Source of the DNA: Kitasatospora cineracea
GTDB lineage: Bacteria; Actinomycetota; Actinomycetes; Streptomycetales; Streptomycetaceae
Assembly: GCF_003751605.1 (NCBI RefSeq)
Contig: NZ_RJVJ01000001.1
Span: 744,001-808,000, forward strand
Reading direction: 5' to 3'
Length of the DNA: 64,000 nucleotides
Shown here: positions 46,301 through 61,939 of the stretch, piece by piece
Position numbering within the stretch: position 1 is the first letter of the stretch
How the letters are laid out: each line of letters opens with the position of its first letter
The notes under the pieces: model-generated
What the model was told of the DNA's origin: nothing
What the model saw: the letters and a program-made list of their open reading frames with translations, nothing else
Databases searched by the model: none
Made by a program: the position numbers and the translations under genes

Positions 46301-49300
46301 CGCCAGGTGGTTCACCAACCCCGCGTGCGTCACCTCCACACCCTTCGGCCGACCCGTCGACCCCGACGTGTAGATCACATAGGCGAGAGCGTCCGGGTCG
46401 ACCGGGGCCGGCGGGGCGGGCGCAGCCGCAGGAGCAGCAGCGTCCGGCGCCGCAGGTACGACAGGACCATCGAAGAGCTCTCCCAGCTCGGTGTCGTGCG
46501 GGTGGGCGGTGAGCAGGGCGGCGCAGCCGGCGTCGGCGAGGGTCCGGGCCAGGCGGAGCTTCGGGTAGCCGGGGTCGAGCGGCAGGTAGGCCGCGCCGGC
46601 CCGCCACACGCCCAGCAGACCCGCCAGCAGGTCCACCCCACGGTCCAGCACCACACCCACGACCGAGCCCGCACCGACGCCCGCCGCCCGCAGCCGCGCC
46701 GCGACCGCATCGGCCCGCGCCACCAACTCCGCGTACGACAGCGCGAGTCCACCCGAGGCCACGGCCACCGCGTCCGGCGTCAGCTCCGCCTGCCGGGCGA
46801 TCCGCTCGGGCGCGCTCAGCGCACCGAACTCCGCCGCCCGGCCCGGGGCCTGCACCTTCAGCCACGCGGCCTCGCCCTCCGGCAGGTACACCGCCCGCGC
46901 GTCCCCGTCCACGTCCGCCGCGATCGCCGCCAGCACCGCCCGGTACATCCCGGCCAGCCGGTCCGCGTGCTCCTGGGTCATGGTGTGGGTGTCGGTGCGG
47001 ATGGTGAGGATGTCGTCGAGGGTGGTGACGCCGAGGCCGAACTCGGTGGAGCTGGCGTTCAGTCCGGTGGTGCCGGAGGTGATCTCCTCGGCCTCCAGGT
47101 CGCCGAAGTCGAGGTAGGAGAAGAAGGCGTCGATCAGGCGGCTGCCACCGGCCAGGTCGGCCTGGATGGCGGGCATCGGGAAGTGCCGGTGCGCCCACAT
47201 CCGGGACTCGGCGTCGAAGACCTCGCGGACCAGTTCGCGCCAGGTGGCGGCGCCGGGCCGGAAGGCGAACGGGACGGTGTTGAGCAGCATGCCGAGCAGG
47301 CGCTCGCCGCCGGGGGCCTCGGGCCGGGTGTGGCAGACCACGCCGGTCTGGAACGGGGTCTCGTGGGTGAGCTGGCCGAGCACCTTGAGGTGGGCGGTCA
47401 GCAGCACGCTCTTGAGCGAGACTCCGGCGGCCGCGGCGGCGGCGCGCAGTCCCTCGGTGAGGTCGGCGAAGCGCAGGCCGGAGCGGACCCGGGCGGCCGG
47501 GGCGGTGAGGTCGCCGCGCCAGGCGGCGGGCAGCTCCAGCCGGGCGTGGTCCTCGACGACGCCGCGCCAGTAGTCGCGGCTCCCGGCGGAGGCCAGGGCG
47601 TCGAGCTCGGCGCCGACCGCGTCGGCGAACCGGGCGCCGCCGCTCTCGCCGCCGGTGACCGGCTCGCCGTCGCGGACCTGCCGGTAGACGGCGACGAGTT
47701 CGCGCAGGAACAGGTGGTAGCTCCAGCCGTCGAGGGTGGCGTGGCTCTTGGTGAAGGTGCAGCGCCAGGCGTCGGGGCCGTGCACGTGGACGAAGACCCG
47801 GAGCATCGGGCGGGGCGCGGAGACGTCGAAGACCCGCTTCTGCTCGTCCGCGACGAAGCACTCCAGTTCGATCCGCTGGAGGTCCGCGGGGAGGTCGGAG
47901 ATGTCGGACAGGCCGGTCTCCAGGTCGGCCTCGGCGTGCACCAGCTGCATCGGCACGGACAGGCCGCTCAGGTCGAACGAGGTGCGCAGGATGTCGTGCC
48001 GGCCGCCGACGGTGCGCAGCGCGGTGCGGAACGCGGCGGCGTCGAACGGGCGGTCGTCGCCGATCAGGAAGGTCGCCACGTCCAGGTAGGTGCTGCCGCT
48101 GTCCGAGGCGAGGGTCTCCACCAGCATGCCGAGCTGGTTCTGCGACAGCGGGTAGGCGTCGACCACGCCCTCGGGCAGCCGGGCCCGGTCGGCGGCGCCG
48201 ATCAGCTGGAACGGCTCGACCAGGCGGTCGGCGGCCGCGGTGGTGCGGCCGGCCAGCACCTCGGCCAGGCCGGCCACGGTGCGGTGCGCGAAGACGTCCC
48301 GGACCCCGACGTCGAGGCCCTCGGCGCGCAGCGCGCCGACCAGGGACACCGCGCGGATCGAGTCGCCGCCGTGCTCGAAGAAGCTGTCCTCGACGCCGGT
48401 CACGGCGCTGCCCAGGACCTGCTGCCAGACCTCGGCGATCCGGCGCTCCAGCGGGGTGCGCGGCGCGGTGCGGGCCGCGCCGTCGGCGGGGGCGCGGTCG
48501 GCGGCGGGCAGCGCGGCCCGGTCGAGCTTGCCGTTGGCGGTGAGCGGGATGCGCTCCAGCACCACGTAGGCGGCGGGCACCATGTAGCCGGGCAGCAGGC
48601 GGGCGGCGTGCTCGGCCAGGCCCTCGGCGGAGCCGACCAGGTAGGCGGTGAGCGCGCCGTCGGCGGCCACCACCCGGGCCTCGACCACGCCGGGGTGGGC
48701 GGCCAGCACGGCCTCGATCTCGGTGAGTTCGACCCGGTGGCCGCGGATCTTGACCTGGTCGTCGCGGCGGCCGAGGAAGTCGGCGGCCCCGTCGGGCAGG
48801 ATCCGCACCAGGTCGCCGGTGCGGTACAGGCGGGCGCCGGGCCCGCCGTACGGATCCGGCACGAAGCGTTCGGCGGTCAGGCCGGGGCGCCCGGCGTAGC
48901 CGCGGGCCAGGTGGCCGCCGCCGATGTACAGCTCGCCGGCCACGCCGACCGGCACCCGGCGCAGGTCCCGGTCGAGCACGTACATCGTGGTGCCGGGGAC
49001 GGGGCGGCCGATCGGCACCGTCTCGGCGTCGATCGGGCCGGTGACGGTGTGCACGGCGTTGCCGACGGTGGCCTCGGTCGGGCCGTACTCGTTGACCACC
49101 CGGGCGCCGCCGAGCAGTTCGCACCAGCGGGCGGCGGTGCGGGCGCCGAGCGCCTCGCCGCCGACCACCAGGGTGCGGGTGACGGGCGCGGCGCCGGGCT
49201 CGAACTGCCGCTCCAGCATCTCCAGGTGGCCGGGCGTCAGCTTGAGGAAGTCGAACGGTCCGGCGGCGGTCAGGGCCCGGCCGAGGTCGGCCGGGTCGAG

Positions 49301-52300
49301 GTCCTCGGGCAGCAGGTGGACCGGGCGGCCGTGCGCCAGCGGCACCCACAGGGTGGGGACGACCAGGTCGAACGCGGCGGAGGAGAACAGCGCGGCGCCG
49401 CCGCCCCCGTCGGCGTCCAGGTACTCCGCGGCCGCGAACCCCAGGTAGCCGGCCAGCGCGCGGTGGCCGATCTGGACGCCCTTGGGCAGGCCGGTGGAGC
49501 CGGAGGTGTAGATGACGTACGCCAGGCGGTCCGGGTCGTCGTCGAGCACCGGCAGCGGCGGCAGGCCTGCGGCGTCGGCCGGGTCGTCGCCGGCGGTGAG
49601 CACCACGGTGGGCACCGGGTGGCCGGTGGGCGCGTCGGCGACCAGCGCGACGGCGCCGGAGTCGCGCAGCATGTGGTCGATCCGGGCGGCCGGGGTCTGC
49701 GGGTCGATCGGCAGGTAGGCGGCGCCGGCCCGCCAGGCGGCGAGCAGCGCGACCAGTAGTTCGGGGCCGCGCGGCAGCCGGACGGCGACCACGGTCTCCG
49801 GACCGGCGCCGGCCGCGCGCAGCCGGCGGGCCAGCAGGTCGGCGCGGGCGGCGAGTTCGGCGTTGGTGAGGGTGCGGGGGGCGTCGCCGTGCAGGCGGAC
49901 GGCGACGGCCGCCGGGTCGGCGGCGAGCGCGGCGGCGACCGCGGCGGGGGTGCTGCGCACCGGCGGGGTGGCGGGGGCGGTCTCGACGGCGGCCAGCCGG
50001 GCGAGGTCGCCGGGCGGCAGGCAGGCGGCCCGGGCGTCGCCGTGCGGGTCGGCGGCCATCGCGGCCAGCACCTCGCGGAACATCCCGGCGATCCGGGCGC
50101 AGGACGCGGCGGACAGCACCCGCGGGTCGGCGGTGAGGATGACGTGCCCGGCCCGGGAGGAGATGGTCAGCGGGAACTCGGTGGGGCTGTCGTCGCTGCC
50201 TTCCAGGCCGATCAGCCCGGAGTCGAGCTGGTGGAAGTCCTGGTAGTTGAAGAACACGTCGACCAGGCGGCGGCCGCCCCCGGCGGCGCGGGTGATCTCC
50301 GGCATCGGGTGGCGGCGGTGCGGCCACATGCCGACCTCGCGGTCGAAGGTGCGGCGCACCAGGTCGAGCCAGCTGTCGGCCTCCCGGTCGACGGTGAACG
50401 GCACCGTGTTGAGGTACATGCCGTACACCCGGTCGGCGCCCAGCACCTCGGGGCGGGCGTCGCAGACCAGGCCGACGTGGACCGCGGGGGCCTCGGACAG
50501 CCGGGACATCACGGCGCCGTACGCGGCGACCAGGACGCTCTTGAGCGAGGCGTCGGCCTGCGCGGCGAGGGCCCGCAGGCCGTCCTCCAGGTCGGCCCAG
50601 GAGACCTCGGCCTGGATCTTGGCGGCGTCCGGCCCGGCGGCCGGGTCGCCCCAGCCGGCGGGCAGTTCGAAGCGCTCCGCGCCGTCCAGCACCTGCCGCC
50701 AGTACGCCCGGTCCTCGGCGGACTCCAGCGAGCGGCGCTCGGCGGCGACGAAGTCGGCGAACCGGACCGGGGCGGGCGCCCACGGCTCGGCGCTCTCGCC
50801 GTCGCGCAGCCGCCCGTACAGGCCGAGCAGTTCCATCAGCAGCGAGTGGTGGCTCCAGCCCTCCAGGATCGGGTGGCACTCGGTGACCGAGATCCAGTAG
50901 CCGCCGTCGGCGGTGTCGTGGACGAAGAAGCGCATCAGCGAGGGGGTGGCCAGGTCGAACAGCTCGGCGCGCTGCTCGGCGGTGAACCGGTGCAGCTCGG
51001 CGGCCAGCGCGTCCGGGTCGAGCCCGGCCAGCGGGCGGTGGCCGAACGGGAGTTCGGCCGCGGTGTGGACCAGCTGCAGCGGCTCGGAGTAGCCGGTCAG
51101 GTGGATCGCGGTGCGCAGGATCTCGTGCCGCTCCACCACGGTGGCCCCGGCCGCCCGGAAGGCGTCGGCGTCGAACGGCGCGGGGTCGTTGATCCGGAAG
51201 GTGGTGACGTTGTGGTACAGGTTGCGGCCGTCGTCGGCCAGCATCTCCACCAGCATGCCGATCTGGTTCTGCGACAGCGGGTAGGCGTCGGCCACGCCGT
51301 CCGGCAGCGCGGCCCGGTCGGCGGGCCGCAGCAGCGCGAACGGCTCGACCCCGTACTCCTCGCCGAGCACCGCGCGGCCGGCCGCGCAGCCGCTGAGCGC
51401 GGCCACCGTGCGGTGCAGGAAGACGTCGCGGACGGCGACGTCGAAGCCCTCGGCGCGCAGCGCGCCGACCAGGGCGACGGCCCGGATCGAGTCGCCGCCG
51501 AGGTCGAAGAAGCCGTCCTCGACGCCGACCCGCTGCACGCCCAGGACGTCCGCCCAGACCGCGGCCATCCGCTGCTCGGCGAGCGTGCGGGGCGCGACGT
51601 GGCCGCGCCGGCCGCGCAGCGCGGAGCGGCCGGGGGCGGGCAGGGCGCGCTTGTCGAGCTTGCCGTTGACGGTCAGCGGCAGGGCGTCCAGCAGCACGTA
51701 GGCGGCGGGCACCATGTAGCCGGGCAGGGCGAGCGCGGCGTGCGCGGCCAGCTCCTCCGGCTCGGGGCGGGCGCCGTCCTCGGCGACCAGGTAGCCGACC
51801 AGGCGGCGGTCGCCGGGGGTGTCCTCGCGGGCCAGGACGGCGGCCTGCCGGACGGCCGGGTGGGCGGCCAGCACGGCCTGGACCTCGCCGAGTTCGATCC
51901 GGTAGCCGCGGATCTTCACCTGGTCGTCGATCCGTCCGAGGAACTCCAGCGCGCCGTCGGGGGTGCGGCGGGCCAGGTCGCCGGAGCGGTACATCCGGGA
52001 GCCGGCCGGGCCGTACGGGTCCGGGACGAAGCGCTCGGCGGTCAGCGCGGGCCGGTTGACGTAGCCGCGGGCGACGCCGGGCCCGGCCACGTGGATCTCG
52101 CCGACCACCCCGGCCGGGACGGGGTTGCCGTCCCGGTCGAGCAGCCGGACGGCGAGGTCGGCGAGCGGGCGGCCGATCGCGTTGCCGGTGCCGTCGGCCA
52201 GGTCGGCGGGGCCGATCCGGTGGTAGGTGGTGTGCACCGTGGTCTCGGTGATGCCGTACATGTTGACCAGCACGGCCCGGTCCAGGCCGACCCGCTCCAC

Positions 52301-54624
52301 CCAGGGCGCGAGCTCCGGGATCTCCAGCTTCTCGCCCGCGAAGACCACGGTGCGCACGGCGAGCGCGTCGATCCGCGGGTCGCCGTCGGCGGCGGCCGCG
52401 ACCAGGGCGCGGAACGCGGTCGGGGTCTGCGACAGGACGCTGACCCGCTCGGCGGCCAGCAGGTCGAGCAGCTCGTCCGGGGAGCGGGTGACCTCGGTGG
52501 GGACGACCACCAGGGTGCCGCCGAAGGCCAGCGCCGACCACATCTCGAAGACCGAGACGTCGAAGGCGTAGGAGTGGGTCATCGAGGAGACGTCGCCGGG
52601 GCCGAAGCCGTAGTGCCCGGCGGCGGTGGTCATCAGCCGGACCACGTTGGCGTGGGTGAGGGCGACGCCCTTGGGGCGGCCGGTGGAGCCGGAGGTGTAG
52701 ATGGTGTAGATCAGGTCGTCCGGGCCGGCCGCGGGGGCCGGGTCGGCGGTGGGCAGGCCGTCGAACGCGCCGGGCGCGTCGACCTCGACCAGCCGGCCGG
52801 TGAAGGCGTCCGCGAGGCGCCCGGCCAGCGCGGACCCGGTGAGCAGGAGCGCGCTGCCGGCGTCGGCCAGCACGTAGCCGAGCCGGTCGGCGGGCGCGGC
52901 CGGGTCCAGCGGCAGGTAGCCGGCGCCGGACTTGAGCACGCCGAGGATCGCGGGCAGCAGGTCGGCGCCGCGCTCCAGGCAGATGCCGACCAGGGTGTCG
53001 GGGCGGGCCCCGGCGGCGCGCAGGAAGTGCGCGATCCGGTTGGCCCGCTCGTTGAGCTGCCGGTACGTCAGGGTGGTGCCGCCCGCGGTGACGGCGGGCG
53101 CGTCGGGGGTGCGGGCCGCCCACCGCTCGAAGAGCGCGTGCGCGGTGTCCTCGACCCGGTGGGCGGCGGTCGGCCGGTCGACGGCGAGGCGGGTCTCGTC
53201 CTCGTCGAGCAGGGCCAGGCCGGACAGCGGGCGGTCGGGGTCGGCGAGGGCGGCGGCCAGCAGCCGGGAGAAGTGGCCGGCGAACCGCTCGACCGTGCCG
53301 TGGTCGAACAGCGCGGTGGCGTACAGGAACTGGCCGCTGAGGGTGCCGTCGGGGCCGGTCAGCACCTGCAGGGTCAGGTCGACCTTGGCGACGGCGTCGC
53401 CCTCGCCGAAGCGCTCGGCGGACAGGCCGGTGAAGGCGAACGCGCCGTGCCGGTCCTCGTGCAGGGTGAAGGCGACCTGGTGCAGCGGGGTGCGGGACAG
53501 GTCGCGCTCGGGGGCGAGTTCGGCGACCAGCTGCGCGAACGGCACCTGCTGGTGGTCGAAGGACTCCAGCAGCGCGGTGCGGGTGGCGGCCAGCAGGGTG
53601 CTGAACGCCGGGTCGCCGTCCCAGTGGCCGCGGACGACCACGTTGTTGATGCAGTAGCCGATCAGGTGCTGCAGCTCGGGGCGGCCGCGGCCGGAGACCA
53701 CGGTGCCGACCGGCACGTCGCTGACGCCGGTCCAGCGGGCCACCAGCGCCTGGAAGGCGGTCAGCAGCACCGCGTACGGGGTGGTGCCGTGCGCGGCGGC
53801 CAGGGCCCGCAGCGGGCCGGTCAGGGCCGGGTCGAGCGGGAAGGTGTGCTGCCCGCCGGCGTGGCTGCGGATCGCCGGGCGGGGCCGGTCCAGCGGCAGT
53901 TCGGTGGGGGCGGCGCCGGCCAGCCGGCCGCGCCAGTAGGAGACCTGGCGGTCGAGTTCGGCGCCGGTGAGGCGCTCGCGCTGCCAGGCGGCGTAGTCGG
54001 CGTACTGCACGGCGAGCGGCTCGGGCCGGGCCGGGCGGCCCTCGACGGCGGCGGAGTAGAACTCGCTCAGGTCGGCGCCGAACACGCCGGTCGACCAGGC
54101 GTCGCAGGCGATGTGGTGGAAGACCACGGCCAGCACGTGCTCCTGCTCGGACAGCCGCAGCAGGAGGCCGCGCAGCGGCCACTGCCCGGCCAGGTCGAAC
54201 GGGGCGGACAGCGCCTCGGCGGCCCGGGCCAGCGCGGCGGCCTCCCGGCGGTCGGCGGGCAGCCCGGACAGGTCGGTGAACTCGGGGGCGGTGGGCGCGG
54301 GCGGGTCGACGACCTGGACCGGCTCGCGGCCGGCCTCGGCGTAGCGGGTGCGCAGGATCTCGTGCCGGTCGACGGTCTGCTGCCAGGCCCGGTCGAGGGC
54401 GGAGCGGTCGAGCGGGCCGCGCAGCCGCAGCGCGAACGGCACCAGGTACTCGTCGCTCTCCGGCTCCATCCGGTTCAGGAACCACATCTGCTGCTGGCCG
54501 TGGGCGAGCGGCAGCGGGGCGCCGCGGTCGGCGCGGCCGATGGTGTCGGCGGTGGCGGCGGGGCGGCGGGTGCGGCGGCCGGCCAGGCGCTCCCGCAGGA
54601 GCTGCTCGCGCAGGGCGTCGGCGG

Positions 54625-54628
<4 letters not shown>
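34337..54628 (-). CDS. Hexamodular NRPS, (C-A-T)x6 with C-terminal beta-lactamase/PBP-type release domain
   Basis: 6763 residues from ATG 54628, overlapping the previous NRPS stop (ATGA). Thiolation serines: S1047, S2090, S3140, S4206, S5276, S6331. A domains centre near residues 646, 1709, 2757, 3802, 4875 and 5945. Hand-read codes: D-V-F-S-V-A-M-V-H (Thr-like), D-L-P-K-V-G-E-V-G (Asn-like), D-L-P-K-V-A-E-V-G (Asn-like), D-I-W-E-M-T-A-D-D (Dab), then repeats of the first and third codes. C1 has [10 protein letters not shown]2-C6 have xHxxx[DE]GWS, lacking the first His. No E domain. After T6 comes a charged helical linker (about 6375-6440), then a serine hydrolase domain (6440-6763) with SVSK (S6482, K6485), Tyr6583 and a late HGG. 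This is beta-lactamase/PBP-like in place of an ordinary thioesterase and probably cyclises or releases the peptide. Confidence 0.95.
35431..35482 (-). repeat. Direct repeat in interdomain linker of the large NRPS
   Basis: A 22-bp sequence (GGGCCGCGTCCTGCTCGGCC...) occurs at 35431-35452 and 35461-35482, a period of 30 bases. It encodes repeated AEQDAAR units in the charged helix joining T6 to the release domain. Confidence 0.7.
36001..37420 (-). repeat. Duplicated A-domain block (module 6 copy)
   Basis: Near-identical at nucleotide level to 45570-46980 over two stretches (about 36001-36815 and 37019-37420), separated by a diverged piece. It covers the A-domain core from the VTHAGLVNH region through A8 and the end of the preceding C domain. 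The copies keep unusual codons with T or A at third positions compared with flanking sequence. Confidence 0.75.
45570..46980 (-). repeat. Duplicated A-domain block (module 3 copy)
   Basis: Partner of 36001-37420. Blocks 45570-46377 and about 46577-46980 match it almost base for base, while the intervening 200 bases differ. Both copies give the same specificity code, so two modules probably take the same amino acid. Confidence 0.75.
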
Positions 54629-59625
<4,997 letters not shown>

Positions 59626-59779
59626 CTCAGGGAGCTCCTGGTCCGTGAAGTGGTGTGGCTCGTGTGGTCGTCGACCCCCGGCGGGCGGTGCCGCGGGGGG
59701 TCGTCTCCGGTCGGGCGGTGGGGAGTCGGGGGAGGGGGAGCTGCGGGGCGGACCGGGCGGGTCCGCCCCCGCGGCCGGG

Positions 59780-59991
59780 TCAGCCGGCGGTGGCGGCCAT
59801 CCGCTCGCGCAGGCTGCGGGGCGCATGTCCGTCCAGACCTGGTCGATCCGGGCCAGGCACTCCTCGCGGGTGCCCTGGGTGCCCTCGGCGGTCCAGCCCG
59901 CCGGGAGCTCGCGGCCGGCGGCCCAGATCGAGTACTGCTCCTCGTCGTTGAGGACGACCAGGTAGGTGCGGGTGTCGGTGTTCTCGCTCAT
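59780..59991 (-). CDS. MbtH-like NRPS accessory protein, apparent 1-base frameshift
   Basis: ATG 59991 (AGGAGACACCG before it) starts a typical MbtH protein: YLVVLNDEEQYSIW, GRELPAGW and CLARIDQVWTDMRP. After DMRP the frame shifts. The given frame continues in a Pro-rich nonsense stretch straight into the NRPS, whereas the other frame gives the expected end RSLRERMAATAG and a stop at 59780. One missing C (G-run 59818-59821 on the plus strand) explains this. Corrected length is 70 residues, normal for MbtH. These proteins bind and activate A domains. It is the first gene of the NRPS operon. Sequencing/assembly error or a real mutation both fit. Confidence 0.85.
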
Positions 59992-60044
59992 CGGTGTCTC
60001 CTGGGGTCGCGGGTCGGGTGTCGGCATTTCCTGACCTGTCCGGA

Positions 60045-60076
60045 AGCCTGTCCGGGCGGGCCATATTCGGACTGCA
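60045..60076 (-). promoter_or_regulatory. SARP-type promoter of the MbtH-NRPS operon
   Basis: Minus strand: TGCAGTC (60076-60070) and TATGGCC (60065-60059) are spaced 11 bp; 8 bases later is CAGGCT (60050-60045) as the -10-like element. The 8-base spacing and the CAGGCT are the same as in the PPTase promoter. It would drive 59991-31961. Confidence 0.5.
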
Positions 60077-60085
60077 CCGGCGCTG

Positions 60086-60850
60086 TCAGCGCGGGGCGGG
60101 GGCGGCGGCCGGGGCCGTCGCGGCGGGCAGCGGGTCCTGCCCGTAGCGCAGGGTGCGGACGGGGCCGGTGGAGCCGGCCGTGCGGGCGAGGGCCGCGTGC
60201 AGGTCGGGCCCGAAGTCGGGTTCTTCCAGGGTCCAGACGGCGGGGCCGGGGGCGACGCCGTAGCGGACCTCCACCGGGCCGGGGCGGTCCGGGTGGACCT
60301 CGATCCGGCACAGGTCGGCGGCGAGTCCGACGCCGACCGCCTTGACCACGGCCTCCTTCCTGGTCCAGCACCGCAGGAAGGCCGCCCGCCGGTCCCCGGG
60401 CGGCAGCCCGTGCAGGTGGGCCAGCTCGCGCGGGGTGAAGGCCAGCGGGGCGGTCAGCTCGGGGTCGATCCGGGGTTCGGCCTCCAGGTCGACGCCGAGC
60501 GGGCGGTCCTCGCTCACGCCGAGCAGCCAGAAGCCGTCCGCGCGGGAGAGGTTGAAGGTCAGCCGGGTGGCGGGCCAGACCACGGCGGGCGGGCCGTGGG
60601 CGGGGTCGGCGCACTCCGGGCAGAGGGTGCGGCCCAGCCGCACCTCCCCGGCCTCGACGCCGAGGTAGCCGCCCAGGATCCGCCGCAGCCCGACGTGGGC
60701 GGCCGCGTAGGAGGCCGCGGCCCGGTCGCGCAGCAGGCGGACCCGGTTGCGCTCGGCGCTCGACAGCACGGCCAGGCCGCGCTCGTCGACGTCCTCCGGA
60801 ACGCCCAGCCAGATGTCGGCGGCCCCGGCCGGGAAACGCTGTTGGCTCAC
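60086..60850 (-). CDS. Sfp-type 4'-phosphopantetheinyl transferase
   Basis: 254 residues from GTG 60850. Core motifs are LGVDLEAEPR (Mg-binding Asp/Glu) and LRCWTRKEAVVKAVGVGL (W-x-x-K-E-A-x-x-K), with FNLSRADG upstream. It converts apo carrier domains to holo form with CoA, here the nine NRPS T domains and two ACPs. The ribosome-binding site is unusually close to the GTG (GAGGAA directly upstream), so the start is not certain, though no other in-frame start fits better. It has its own SARP-type promoter. Confidence 0.92.
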   Translation of the reverse strand: MSQQRFPAGAADIWLGVPEDVDERGLAVLSSAERNRVRLLRDRAAASYAAAHVGLRRILGGYLGVEAGEVRLGRTLCPECADPAHGPPAVVWPATRLTFNLSRADGFWLLGVSEDRPLGVDLEAEPRIDPELTAPLAFTPRELAHLHGLPPGDRRAAFLRCWTRKEAVVKAVGVGLAADLCRIEVHPDRPGPVEVRYGVAPGPAVWTLEEPDFGPDLHAALARTAGSTGPVRTLRYGQDPLPAATAPAAAPAPR

Positions 60851-60923
60851 TTCCTCACCCCTGTCCAGCGAGGGCGGTGCCTCGGCGGCCCACCGGTCTC
60901 GCAAGCCGGTTCGAACAGCGGCC

Positions 60924-60955
60924 AGCCTGGTGAACGGGGCTATACGGGCGCTATC
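60924..60955 (-). promoter_or_regulatory. SARP-type promoter of the PPTase gene
   Basis: Minus strand: GATAGCG (60955-60949) and TATAGCC (60944-60938) have an 11-bp period, then 8 bases, then CAGGCT (60929-60924). The layout matches the MbtH promoter. Confidence 0.5.
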
Positions 60956-61018
60956 GGGCGCCCATCGCACCGGGGCCGCGGGGGCCGGCCCGGAGGACGG
61001 GCGCGAAGTGGCCGGATC

Positions 61019-61050
61019 TATGGATGCGGTATAGCCCGGTGCCGTAGAAG
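61019..61050 (+). promoter_or_regulatory. SARP-type promoter of the ABC exporter operon
   Basis: Plus strand: TATGGAT (61019-61025) and TATAGCC (61030-61036), 11-bp period, then 8 bases (CGGTGCCG) and TAGAAG (61045-61050) as -10. This is the clearest of the set. Confidence 0.55.
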
Positions 61051-61138
61051 TAGGAACCGCGTGCTTTCCGGTCAGGTCCGGGGTACGCCGGCCCGGAGCG
61101 CCCCAGCGGGCTGACGCACTTCTACCAAAGGCGGAAAT

Positions 61139-61939
61139 GTGTTCGACAAGAAGAGCGGCGGGCCCGACGCCCCGCTGACCGGCTCCGCCGTCGTCAGCCT
61201 GTCCGCGGCACGCAAGAGCTACGGCACCGGCGACAGCCGGGTCACCGCACTGGACGACGTCACCCTGGACTTCCCGGCCGGGACCTTCACCGCGATCATG
61301 GGCCCCTCCGGCTCCGGCAAGTCCACCCTGCTGCAGTGCGCGGCCGGCCTGGACCGGGTCGACTCCGGGCGGGTCTCGCTGGCCGGCGCGGACCCGGCCG
61401 GCATGTCCGAGAACGCCCTCACCAAGCTCCGCCGGGACCGGATCGGCTTCATCTTCCAGTCGTTCAACCTGATCCCGGCGCTGACCGCCCGGCAGAACGT
61501 CGAACTGCCGCTCAAGCTGGCCGGCGTGCGCCCCGACGCGGCCGAGGTCGAGAAGGTCCTCGCCGGGGTCAACCTGACCGGCCGCGCCGGGCACCTGCCC
61601 AGCGAGCTGTCCGGCGGCCAGCAGCAGCGGGTGGCGATCGCCCGCGCCCTGGTGACCCGCCCCGAGGTGCTGTTCGCCGACGAGCCCACCGGCGCCCTGG
61701 ACACCCGCACCTCGCGCGACGTGCTGGCCCTGCTGCGCCGGATCGTCACCGAGAACGGGCAGACCATCATCATGGTCACCCACGACCCGGTCGCCGCCTC
61801 CTACGCGGACCAGGTGGTCTTCCTCGCCGACGGCCGGGTGGTCGACCGGATCACCGGCCCGACCGTGGAGGCCGTGGCGAACCGGATGGCGCACCTGGAG
61901 CCCGAGGACGCGACCGACCTGGAGGGCACCCCGTGCTGA
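61139..61939 (+). CDS. ABC transporter ATP-binding protein (LolD/MacB-like)
   Basis: 266 residues from GTG 61139, preceded by AAAGGCGG. Walker A GPSGSGKST, Q-loop IFQSFNLIP, signature ELSGGQQQR, Walker B VLFADEPTGALD and H-loop VTHDP are all intact. The ATPase class pairs with FtsX/MacB permeases. The stop overlaps the permease start. Together they form an exporter divergent from the biosynthetic genes, likely for the lipopeptide or for self-resistance. Confidence 0.95.
   Translation: MFDKKSGGPDAPLTGSAVVSLSAARKSYGTGDSRVTALDDVTLDFPAGTFTAIMGPSGSGKSTLLQCAAGLDRVDSGRVSLAGADPAGMSENALTKLRRDRIGFIFQSFNLIPALTARQNVELPLKLAGVRPDAAEVEKVLAGVNLTGRAGHLPSELSGGQQQRVAIARALVTRPEVLFADEPTGALDTRTSRDVLALLRRIVTENGQTIIMVTHDPVAASYADQVVFLADGRVVDRITGPTVEAVANRMAHLEPEDATDLEGTPC

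Larger units (their letters stand above)
60851..61138. other. Divergent promoter region between PPTase and ABC exporter
   Basis: 288 bases with no credible gene. It contains SARP-type heptad pairs for both directions (60924-60955 for the PPTase, 61019-61050 for the ABC genes) and a small palindrome GGGCGC-TATCGG-GCGCCC near 60946-60963. Confidence 0.6.

Noticed and set aside
34193..49759. A 5188-codon open frame on the plus strand opposite the large NRPS, and many similar long plus-strand frames
   Set aside because: Extremely GC-rich coding DNA produces long antisense open frames. The translation is a low-complexity Gly/Arg/Gln/Val/Pro-rich mosaic without domains, while the minus strand encodes textbook NRPS motifs.
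60035..60055. CCTGTCCGG direct repeat (9 bp, 12-bp period) before MbtH as an operator
   Set aside because: The spacing is 12, not 11, and it overlaps the proposed -10. Possible chance repeat in GC-rich DNA; kept out of the feature list.
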